Shown here piece by piece: positions 16,358 to 23,734 of a stretch of DNA of 64,000 bases (positions are counted from its first letter, which is position 1; every line of letters starts with the position of its first letter). A program made the translations under genes and the position numbers. The stretch comes from DASZMX01 sp035551475 (lineage in GTDB: Bacteria > Verrucomicrobiota > Verrucomicrobiia > Limisphaerales > Palsa-1400), in NCBI GenBank assembly GCA_035551475.1, contig DASZMX010000046.1, positions 1-64,000 of the forward strand. Reading direction: 5' to 3'. A model generated the notes under the pieces. It had not been told where the DNA came from and did not search any database. It worked only from the letters and a program-made list of their open reading frames with translations.

Positions 16358-18298
16358 ATGGACATCAGGCGGTTTATCATCGCGGTGTGGATGCTGGCGG
16401 GCGGGGCGCGCTTGCTCGCGCAGGACTCAATTCTGTTTGGGCCGCCGGCGGCGTGGGTCACGCCTCTTTCCCTGGAGCGCAACGCCGCGCAGGCCGACGC
16501 GGCGCCCGGCGAATCCGCGCGCTGGTTAATCAAAGACCGCCAGATCAATGCGCGGCTAAATCAAACTTACGGCCATGAAGTTCGGCAAATCCTCACCAGC
16601 GGCGGCGTCCAGAATTTCTCGCAAATTTCCATCGCGTTCGATCCGACGTGCGAATCACTGACATTTCACTGGATCAAAATCCACCGGGGCAACGAGGTCC
16701 TGGACCGTTATGAGCGCGCCAAAATTCACGTCATCCAGCGGGAATCCGAGTTGGAGGATTTCCTCTTCAACGGCCTGCAAACCGCCGTGCTGGCGTTGGA
16801 CGATGTGCGCCGCGGCGATATTATTGACTACGCCTACACCATCACCGGCAATAATCCGGCGTTCCTCGGCCACTCCTTTGGCCAGGTGGCGGTGCAAATG
16901 GATGAGCCGGTCGCCCGACTGCGCGCGCGCGTCATTTGGCCGATGGAGCGGCCCTTGTACTTGAAGAATTACCTCACCAGCGTCCGCCCTATCACCACGC
17001 GCCATCCCGATAGCCTGGAAGTCGTGTGGGATTTCAAAAACGTGCCGGCCCTGCAAGTCGAAGATTCCACACCCATCTGGTTTCGACCCTATCCGGCGGT
17101 GGAATTGAGCGAGTTTCACCAATGGTCGGAGGTCAATCAATGGGCGTTGAGCTTGTTCACCAACAGCACGCCGCTCTCCCCCGAGCTGATAAGTCAAATA
17201 AACGTCTGGCGCAAACTTCGCGACCCGGCCGCGCAAACCCTGGCCGCGCTCCAGTTCGTGCAAGACGAAATCCGCTACCTTGGCGTGGAGACCGGCCCCA
17301 ACGCCTACACGCCCACCGCCCCGGCCACCGTGTTCCAGCGACGTTATGGCGATTGCAAGGATAAGGCCTTTCTGCTCGTCAACATTCTGCGCGCGCTGGG
17401 CATCCCGGCCTTTCCCGCGCTGGTCAATACGGACGACCGGCAAACCATCGCCGACCGCCAGCCCGCTACGACGCTGTTCGACCACGTCATTGCGGAAGTG
17501 ATGGTAAGCGGCCAAGCCTACTGGCTCGACGCCACGGCCACTTATCAACGCGGCCCTTTAGCGGAACGCTACCATCCCGATTACGGTTTTGCGCTGGTGG
17601 TGCGGCCCGGCGCTGTGGCGCTAACTCCTATCCCGCCCAGCGGCGGCCAGCCTAAAACCACCGTCACCGATTATTTCCAGATGGGCCGTCCGCCCGATTC
17701 CAGCGCCTTGAAAGTTGTCACCGTGGCCGAGGGCGCCGACGCCGTGCGCTTGCGCCGGAAATACGCGACCAACCCGCGTGAACAAATTGAAGCCGATGAA
17801 CTGAACTACCTTGCCAAGCTCTACCCGCAAATTACCCGCACCGCGCCGTCCGTGTTCACGGATGATGAAAGCGGCAACCGGGTGGAAGTGGACGAATTCT
17901 ATAACATTAACGGCGATTGGAGCCGTCCACCACCAGATAACGTATGGTGGACCTTCCACATTTCTTCGCACAACGTCGATGCTGCCATGCGGCTGCCGGG
18001 TGGCGCGGCTCGCACCATGCCTCTCGGTGTGGCTTATCCCAGCCATCAATTTTATCGTGCTGAGGTGCGGATCCCAGTCGCGCAAGACATTGCCGCGGAC
18101 GATCAAACCATTCGCCATCGCGCCTTTTATTTTCACCGGTCAGTGAACGTGGCCAATCAAGTTGTTTATCTGGCTTACGAGTACCATGCTCTATCCGATG
18201 TGGTCCCGCCGGTGGAGGTGGCCGATTATTCGCGGCAACTGGAGCAGGCTTCGGGCTTGCTCGATTTCACCATTGCGTCCTATCCTCCACTGCAATGA
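16358..18298 (+). CDS. Exported DUF3857 / transglutaminase-like protein
   Basis: A 646-residue secreted protein with a signal peptide (about 1-21), an N-terminal DUF3857 beta domain (60-230), and a transglutaminase-like core with the triad Cys333 (YGDCKDKA), His376 (FDHVIA) and Asp391 (YWLDATA). The C-terminal 200 residues are beta-rich. The triad is complete, so protease or amide-transfer activity is possible; substrates are unknown. Its stop overlaps the next start by four bases (ATGA), coupling it to the discoidin-like gene. Confidence 0.85.
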   Translation: MDIRRFIIAVWMLAGGARLLAQDSILFGPPAAWVTPLSLERNAAQADAAPGESARWLIKDRQINARLNQTYGHEVRQILTSGGVQNFSQISIAFDPTCESLTFHWIKIHRGNEVLDRYERAKIHVIQRESELEDFLFNGLQTAVLALDDVRRGDIIDYAYTITGNNPAFLGHSFGQVAVQMDEPVARLRARVIWPMERPLYLKNYLTSVRPITTRHPDSLEVVWDFKNVPALQVEDSTPIWFRPYPAVELSEFHQWSEVNQWALSLFTNSTPLSPELISQINVWRKLRDPAAQTLAALQFVQDEIRYLGVETGPNAYTPTAPATVFQRRYGDCKDKAFLLVNILRALGIPAFPALVNTDDRQTIADRQPATTLFDHVIAEVMVSGQAYWLDATATYQRGPLAERYHPDYGFALVVRPGAVALTPIPPSGGQPKTTVTDYFQMGRPPDSSALKVVTVAEGADAVRLRRKYATNPREQIEADELNYLAKLYPQITRTAPSVFTDDESGNRVEVDEFYNINGDWSRPPPDNVWWTFHISSHNVDAAMRLPGGAARTMPLGVAYPSHQFYRAEVRIPVAQDIAADDQTIRHRAFYFHRSVNVANQVVYLAYEYHALSDVVPPVEVADYSRQLEQASGLLDFTIASYPPLQ

Positions 18299-18954
18299 AA
18301 TTGATTGTCTCCAGCATGGTTCTGGCTGCCTGCATCGCGCAGAGCCAGGCCCAGGATCTTGTTCCTCTTAAAATCAAACTGCCTGCCCCCGCCTTCATCG
18401 GCACGCCTTCCGATCTGCCGGTCGGAACGACCGTCGAAAAGCCGACCGGCAAACCGCGCCCGCCCTTGATGGTCCCGCCCAACGTGGTGAACCTCGCGCT
18501 CGGCAAAACGGTGACCAGCAGCAGCACGAATGTTCTCGCCGCCGACTTGAAAAAAATCACCGATGGCGACAAGGAATCCCGCGAATCCAGCGTCGTGCTG
18601 CTCCGCAAAGGCGCGCACTGGGTGCAAATCGACCTCGGCGCGCCGGCCGAACTGTTCGCCATCGTTATCTGGCACAATCATGACGCGCCTAAAGTCTATC
18701 ACGGCGTTGTGGTGGAAGTATCCGATGATCCGGAATTCAAATCGAACGTCCAAGTCGTCTTCAACAACGACCACGCCAACATGGACGGCTTGGGTGTGGG
18801 AACCAATCGCGAATACTTCGAAACCAACGAAGGCAAACTAATCGAAACCCACAACGTCAAAGGCCGCTACGTCCGCGCCTACTCCGACGGCAGCACCGAG
18901 AGCAAACTGAACGAGTATCTCGAAATCGAAGTATACGGACGTCCGGCGTCCTAG
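18295..18954 (+). CDS. Secreted discoidin (F5/8 type C)-like protein
   Basis: A 219-residue exported protein with a signal peptide (MKLIVSSMVLAACIAQSQA) and a galactose-binding-like domain at about 62-217: NLALGKTVTSSS, KKITDGDKES, HWVQIDLGAPAELFAIVIWH and a YVRAYSDGS...EIEVYG end. Such domains bind carbohydrate or surface ligands. Translational coupling to the upstream transglutaminase-like gene suggests both act together outside the cytoplasm, perhaps on the same polymer. Confidence 0.8.
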   Translation: MKLIVSSMVLAACIAQSQAQDLVPLKIKLPAPAFIGTPSDLPVGTTVEKPTGKPRPPLMVPPNVVNLALGKTVTSSSTNVLAADLKKITDGDKESRESSVVLLRKGAHWVQIDLGAPAELFAIVIWHNHDAPKVYHGVVVEVSDDPEFKSNVQVVFNNDHANMDGLGVGTNREYFETNEGKLIETHNVKGRYVRAYSDGSTESKLNEYLEIEVYGRPAS

Positions 18955-19067
18955 AGTCAAATGCTTCTCTGAGCAGACGCTCGAAGAGCGCGAGCTGGCA
19001 TTTTGGCTGGGCAATTATCGAATATAGCGGCGATGATCGCCAGGAGCGCAAACTTATATGCTTGCGT
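18955..19067. other. Intergenic stretch without a gene
   Basis: These 113 bases lie between the discoidin-like gene and the broken pilin-like gene on the other strand. A weak 5-bp hairpin (18978-18982 with 18986-18990) is the only structure seen. No promoter or coding frame is convincing. Confidence 0.5.
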
Positions 19068-19445
19068 TTAATGCCTTGCCGGAATTTCCTGCGGAATGCT
19101 GTGATCGGGGCCGCCAATTGAACATTTAGGATATTCTCCAACTGGCGTCAGTATGTAGGTTCCACCGCGCGGACATATTGGGATTCCATTCGTCCAATGC
19201 ATATTGATTGCATAAATCTCAAGGAATGGCTTAAGGTCATTCCATGTCGGGATGGCCTCTGTGGGTTTTCCATTGCTACTTGCCCAATTTTGTTATGCAT
19301 TATGAAGTAACAATAAATTATACTCGCAGGTGGCAATGCGCCCGCTGGCAGGGTGTGAAATGCGAATAATGATGAGAATACACAAAAGCACCGTGACTGT
19401 CGCAAAAACGAATGCTCTTGAAGATTTCACTCCCGGCAGGTCCAT
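19068..19445 (-). pseudogene. Broken pilin-like (verrucomicrobial) membrane-anchored protein, in-frame TAA
   Basis: On the minus strand a 125-codon frame runs from an ATG at 19445 to TAA at 19068. It is interrupted once by TAA at codon 51 (19293-19295). Before the stop: a membrane anchor (AFVFATVTVLLCILIII) and TCEYNLLLLHNA; after it: QNWASSNGKPTEAIPTWND, then ICPRGGTYIL and KCSIGGPDHSIP. This matches a Verrucomicrobia family with C..NL....AK..WA, PTW.DL and CP.GGTY blocks; lysine is expected at the stop, one base change from AAA. It is absent from simple ORF lists. Nonsense mutation, sequencing error, or recoding are the options. Confidence 0.72.
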
Positions 19446-19505
19446 TTCCCACTTTGCGGAATCACCGGGCGGCTACAGCAATCTGCGAGAAGCGCCATGT
19501 TGGAT

Positions 19506-19537
19506 CATAGGATGCGCCTCAAGCGGCGCATCCCATG
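19506..19537. terminator. Hairpin downstream of the Gfo/Idh/MocA gene
   Basis: A perfect 9-bp stem GGATGCGCC / GGCGCATCC (19510-19518, 19525-19533) with a six-base loop. The stem extends by three further pairs after one mismatch. It sits eight bases past the stop of the minus-strand oxidoreductase gene. No U-run follows, so it may end or protect the transcript rather than act as a classic intrinsic terminator. Confidence 0.55.
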
Positions 19538-19544
19538 AAGTTAC

Positions 19545-20954
19545 TTAAGCCATCTTCCACGGGTCGCGATAGGGACGCGAGAGGAGCTTGGAGGCTTCTT
19601 CATCACCGAGGATGGTTTCGGATTTTGCATCCCAGCGGATTTTGCGGCCGGTCAGCATGGAGATGAGGCTCAAATGGCCGGGCACAGCGGAGTGGTGGCC
19701 GACTTGCACAGGGCAAATCGTCGGCTTGCGCGACTTCACGCACTCCAGGAAGTTGCCGGCGTGATTGTCCGACTTGTAGAGTTTGATCTTGGCGAGTTCG
19801 TCCGGCACGCTGCGCCAGTCCTTCCATTCCGGATTTGAGGAATCAAATTTGTTGTCACGATCGATGTGGACCCAGCCGTCAGTCCCGATCCATTTGGTGC
19901 CGCCCTTGATGTCATCGTGGCCGCCCGCGATAATCATCTTGATGTCCTGCGGGTATTTCAGCTCGATGCGATACTTCGTGCAGGTGTTCCAGATGGCGTT
20001 CGCCGCGGGGAATTCGCCGTGCCCTTCAATTTCCGACGGCCCTTCCAAATCGAAACCCAAACCCCAATGCGCGATGTCGCAATGGTGCCCGATCCAATCC
20101 AATAACTGACCGCCGCCAGTATTGTAATTCCAGCGCCAATTCATGTGGACGCGCGAACGAATGTACGGCTCCTTGCGGGCAGGCCCGATCCAAGTCTCGA
20201 AATCCAATTCAGGCGGCGGGTCTGACACTGCCGCATTCCAATCCGGCGTGCCCGGCGTGACGGTCGCGAGATAACTCGTGTCGTGGGTGGGCTTGCCCAT
20301 TTTTTCCAGCGTGGCGCCAGCGGTGTGGGCAAAATCGAAATGACCGGAAGGCAACCCGACATGAACTTCCGTGACTTTGCCGATCAGCCCGTTGCGCACG
20401 ATTTCCGCCGCCTTGCGAAAGAACCATTGCGAGCGCTGCCAGGAGCCCATCTGCCAAATGCGGTTGTTCTGCTCCACCGCGCGCACGATGCCTTGCTGCT
20501 CCGCGATGGTGCGGGCCAGCGGCTTTTCGCCATAGACGTCTTTTTTATTTTTCAGCGCCTCGACGGCAATAAGCTCATGCCAGTTATCCGGCACGGCGAT
20601 CATGACCGCGTCGATGTCCGTGCGGGCCATCATCTCGCGATAATCGTGGTAGGCCTTGCAATCCTGGTTGCCGTTATGATCGTTGATGGCCTTCAATGAC
20701 GCCGCCAAGTGGTTCTTGTCAATGTTACAGGAAGCGACGACCTGGCAGGTGTCAAAGCCCATCAGCGAGGCCGTATTGCCGGGGGCCTGCATGCCCCAGC
20801 CAACGACGCCCATGACAATGCGGTTGGACGGCGCGGCATTGCCGCCGCGGCCCAGGGCGCGGGCGGGGATAAAAGTGGGAACGGCGACAGCGGCGCCGGC
20901 GATCGCCAGAAAACGGCGACGGTTCAGCCCGGGTTTCTTGCTCGTGGTCTTCAT
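19545..20954 (-). CDS. Tat-exported Gfo/Idh/MocA-family oxidoreductase
   Basis: A 469-residue protein. Residues 1-33 form a twin-arginine signal (LNRRRFLAIAGAAVAVPTF), followed by a Rossmann domain (MGVVGWGMQAPGN variant glycine motif) and EKPLARTIAEQQGIV, the family's EKP lysine motif, then the alpha/beta substrate domain. Members are NAD(P)-dependent sugar or sugar-acid dehydrogenases; exported ones carry the cofactor out folded. The ATG at 20954 begins the signal cleanly. Sugar substrate unknown; no sugar operon adjoins it. Confidence 0.88.
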   Translation of the reverse strand: MKTTSKKPGLNRRRFLAIAGAAVAVPTFIPARALGRGGNAAPSNRIVMGVVGWGMQAPGNTASLMGFDTCQVVASCNIDKNHLAASLKAINDHNGNQDCKAYHDYREMMARTDIDAVMIAVPDNWHELIAVEALKNKKDVYGEKPLARTIAEQQGIVRAVEQNNRIWQMGSWQRSQWFFRKAAEIVRNGLIGKVTEVHVGLPSGHFDFAHTAGATLEKMGKPTHDTSYLATVTPGTPDWNAAVSDPPPELDFETWIGPARKEPYIRSRVHMNWRWNYNTGGGQLLDWIGHHCDIAHWGLGFDLEGPSEIEGHGEFPAANAIWNTCTKYRIELKYPQDIKMIIAGGHDDIKGGTKWIGTDGWVHIDRDNKFDSSNPEWKDWRSVPDELAKIKLYKSDNHAGNFLECVKSRKPTICPVQVGHHSAVPGHLSLISMLTGRKIRWDAKSETILGDEEASKLLSRPYRDPWKMA

Positions 20955-21041
20955 AGGCTCCGACGATGCACGAGCGGGGCGAACGTGGCTAGCGAAAAAA
21001 ATTGCCAATCATGCGTGTTCCCGGAAGGTTGACAGGCAGGC

Positions 21042-22583
21042 ATGGAATCGATTGTGCACGAGGACGAACACCTGCTGGTTGTCAACAAACCGGCGGGATG
21101 GAACACGCACTCCCCCGGCCCTTTTGCCAACGAGGGCTTGTACGAATGGCTCAAGAACCGGGAGCCGCGCTGGAGCCGCCTGGCCATCATTCATCGACTT
21201 GACAAGGAAACCTCCGGCGTGATGCTCTTTGGCAAGGCGCCGGAGGCCAATCGCTCCCTGTCCCACCAGTTCGAAGACCGGCGCGTGCGCAAGAAATACC
21301 TATTCTTGACGGATCGGCCCTCCGCCCGCTCCTCCTTTGACGCCGTGTCAGATTTGATCCGCGTGAACGAGCGCTATAAAAGCGGCCCCGGCGGACAGCG
21401 CGCGGAGACGCATTTCCGCCTCCTGTCCACCGAGGGCGGAAGATTCCTCTGGGAAGCCGAGCCGCGCACGGGCCGCACGCATCAAATCCGCGTGCACGCC
21501 AGCGAACACGGCATCCCCATTGTGGGGGATGTGATGTACGGAGGCTCGCCTGCCGCGCGCATCCACCTGCACGCCGCCGAGCTGGCGCTGCGGCATCCCG
21601 TGACGGGCCAGCCCGTTGTATTCAGATCGGCGCCGAATTTTGCCGAGCCCATGTTCCGGCAACTGCGCGCCGCGCCGATCGATCCGGCTTTGACCAACGC
21701 CTATCGCCTCGTGCATGGCGCCGCGGACGGCTGGCCCGGTCTTTATGTTGACAAATGGCATGACTACCTCCTGGCCGAATCGGAGCGTCCGTTGGCCTCG
21801 TCGTCCTTGGCTTTCCTCAGGGGTTTGCCGGCCAAAGGAATTTATCACAAACTGCGTTCCCGCCAGCCTGTCAAACAACCGGCCCAACTGATCGCGGGGG
21901 AGCCGGCGCCGGAAAACTTTCTGGCGCGGGAAAATGGGCTGCAATTCCAGGCGCGCTTCGCCGAGAGCGGCTCGGCGGGGCTGTTCCTCGATCAACGGGA
22001 CAATCGCCGTCGATTATTGACAGGCTATGTCGCCGGCGGGTTCGAATTGCGCGAGCCCCGCGCCGTCCTGAACACCTTTGCCTACACCTGCGCCTTCTCC
22101 GTGGCGGCCGCGGCGCGCGGCGCCAAGGTGACGAGCGTGGATCTATCCCGCCGCTACCTGGAATGGGGCCGCGAAAACTTCGCTGCCAACCAGATGGCGC
22201 CTGACCAGCATGAATTTTTGACCGGGGACGCGTTCCGCTGGCTGGCGCGGCTCACGCGTCAGCAGCGTCAGTTTGACATCGTGATTCTTGATCCGCCGAC
22301 ATTTTCGCGCTCCAAGGAAAACGGTGTCTTTAGTGTAGAAAAGGATTATGGCCGGCTCTTAGCCGCGGCTCTTCCCTTGGTGCAACCCGGGGGCGTTTTG
22401 TTGGCCTCCACTAATGCCGCCACTTATCCGCCCAAAGAATTTCTTCTAAGTGTAGAGCAATCCCTTACACAATGCCGCCGCCGCGCCGCGCGCCAACATT
22501 ACATACCGCAGCCCCCCGACTTCCCCATTCATCATCTTGAGCCGGCCTATCTAAAGACGGTTTGGGTTGAATTAGCCAACTAG
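21042..22583 (+). CDS. Fused RluA-type pseudouridine synthase and RlmI-like methyltransferase
   Basis: A 513-residue two-domain RNA modification enzyme. Residues 1-200 are an RluA-family synthase with catalytic Asp54 in HRLDKETSG and the RTGRTHQIRVH motif. Residues 218-513 match RlmI/RlmK-type 23S rRNA cytosine methyltransferases: AYRLVHGAADGWPGLYVD, GLFLDQRDNR, NTFAYTCAFS (SAM site) and DPPTFSRS. RlmI's usual N-terminal PUA domain is missing, apparently replaced by the RluA part. Two rRNA base modifications may thus be delivered by one protein. No frameshift or internal start suggests an artefact. Confidence 0.88.
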   Translation: MESIVHEDEHLLVVNKPAGWNTHSPGPFANEGLYEWLKNREPRWSRLAIIHRLDKETSGVMLFGKAPEANRSLSHQFEDRRVRKKYLFLTDRPSARSSFDAVSDLIRVNERYKSGPGGQRAETHFRLLSTEGGRFLWEAEPRTGRTHQIRVHASEHGIPIVGDVMYGGSPAARIHLHAAELALRHPVTGQPVVFRSAPNFAEPMFRQLRAAPIDPALTNAYRLVHGAADGWPGLYVDKWHDYLLAESERPLASSSLAFLRGLPAKGIYHKLRSRQPVKQPAQLIAGEPAPENFLARENGLQFQARFAESGSAGLFLDQRDNRRRLLTGYVAGGFELREPRAVLNTFAYTCAFSVAAAARGAKVTSVDLSRRYLEWGRENFAANQMAPDQHEFLTGDAFRWLARLTRQQRQFDIVILDPPTFSRSKENGVFSVEKDYGRLLAAALPLVQPGGVLLASTNAATYPPKEFLLSVEQSLTQCRRRAARQHYIPQPPDFPIHHLEPAYLKTVWVELAN

Positions 22584-22612
22584 GTCTAACTTAAACCTAG
22601 CGAATTTAAGTT
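22580..22612 (+). promoter_or_regulatory. Overlapping alternative hairpins
   Basis: CTAGGT (22580-22585) can pair with ACCTAG (22595-22600), and AACTTAAA (22588-22595) with TTTAAGTT (22605-22612). The two stems share base 22595 and interleave, so they cannot both form. They lie across the stop of the fusion gene and before the H1-like gene, an attenuator-like layout; function is unproven. Confidence 0.35.
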
Positions 22613-22658
22613 ATCCCTGCTTGACATGCTGACTAAAGGTGACACAAGTTATGCGGAT

Positions 22659-23012
22659 ATGATTAACATTCAGAATTTGGATTCCTCGCAATTGCGCAAA
22701 GTAATCGCGATCAAGGAACGCATCGAAGAACTGGAAGCGCAACTGACGGAGTTGATCGGCTCACCTGCAGCCGCGCCTGCCAAAGTTAAAACCGGACGTC
22801 GCACGATGTCGGCCGCCGCCAAGGCGCGCATCGCCGCGGCGCAACGCGCCCGCTGGGCCAAGGTCCATGCCGCCGCCGGGAAAACAGGGTCGCCTGCCGC
22901 GGCCGCGCCGGGCAAGCGCCGTAAACTCAATCCCGCCGCGCGCGCCAAACTGGCCGCCATCGCCAAGGCGCGTTGGGCCAAGGTTAAGGCGTCAGGAAAA
23001 ACGAAGCTCTAA
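22659..23012 (+). CDS. Small basic histone-H1-like protein
   Basis: A 117-residue Ala/Lys/Arg-rich protein. Residues 8-32 form a short coiled coil (LRKVIAIKERIEELEAQL); two copies of a motif follow (MSAAAKARIAAAQRARWAKV and LNPAARAKLAAIAKARWAKV) joined by Ala/Pro linkers. This pattern recurs in Verrucomicrobia, Planctomycetes and Acidobacteria and likely binds DNA or RNA non-specifically. The ATG at 22659 is chosen; an upstream ATG at 22626 would add eleven residues. It stands alone. Confidence 0.75.
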   Translation: MINIQNLDSSQLRKVIAIKERIEELEAQLTELIGSPAAAPAKVKTGRRTMSAAAKARIAAAQRARWAKVHAAAGKTGSPAAAAPGKRRKLNPAARAKLAAIAKARWAKVKASGKTKL

Positions 23013-23063
23013 AAGGATAGTTTGGGGAGGGACGGCGATTCGCGCGCCGTCCCGGTCCAAAAG

Positions 23064-23642
23064 CTAGGCCGCCAGGAAACAAAGGGACGACAGGGCAATG
23101 GCGGCTCCAGCCCAACGCACCGCGCGTTGGCTCTTCATCGCGAAACCCAATCCCAGCCCGGCGGCGTGCAGAAGCACGGTGGCCGCCAGGAAACCAAGGC
23201 TGAACGTCCACGCTCCAGTTGCGCCCGGCATTTCACGCCCATGCGCGTAACCGTGGAACATGGCGAAAAAACCGACCACCATCATGGCAAGGCTGGGATG
23301 GAAACGCGCCATCGTAGCGATCAAACCACCGAGCACCAGGACTGAAGCGACAATCCCGAGTTCCGCGCCGGGAAGGTAGGCCCCAGCCATGCCCAAGGCG
23401 CCGCCCAATGCCATGACGCCAACGAATGTCAGCGGAATCAGCCAAACCGCGCGCCCTCGTTGCTGCGCCGCCCACAAACCCACGGCAATCATGGCCAGCA
23501 AGTGGTCCAAGCCCGTCAACGGATGCGTAAAGCCATCGTGAAAGGCGTGCGGCGATCCAGGCACGACATGCGCGGAGGCGACGGCGGGGAAAAGAAAAAG
23601 CGCGGCGGACACCGCGCACAAAGTCAAACCAAGTTTTTTCAT
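23064..23642 (-). CDS. hupE: HupE/UreJ-family metal transporter
   Basis: A 192-residue protein with a signal peptide (1-24) and six membrane helices. It carries the family marks HPLTGLDHLLAMIAVGLWA and FHGYAHGREMP. HupE/UreJ proteins mediate nickel (some cobalt) uptake by facilitated diffusion. It is shorter and of a different subgroup from the HupE/UreJ_2 protein at 6.2 kb. No urease, hydrogenase or cobalamin gene adjoins it, so the metal cannot be named from context. Confidence 0.88.
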   Translation of the reverse strand: MKKLGLTLCAVSAALFLFPAVASAHVVPGSPHAFHDGFTHPLTGLDHLLAMIAVGLWAAQQRGRAVWLIPLTFVGVMALGGALGMAGAYLPGAELGIVASVLVLGGLIATMARFHPSLAMMVVGFFAMFHGYAHGREMPGATGAWTFSLGFLAATVLLHAAGLGLGFAMKSQRAVRWAGAAIALSSLCFLAA

Positions 23643-23734
23643 AGTGGCGCTGGCAATTGTTCTTTTGACTCGGCCACCATACCAAAGCCGTTTCTCAAGT
23701 CAACCGCGTCGCGTCCCCCGTTTTTCCCCGAACT

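Noticed and set aside
19148..19405. 85-codon minus-strand ORF in the 19 kb gap
   Set aside because: It is a different frame of the broken pilin-like gene and has no family features.
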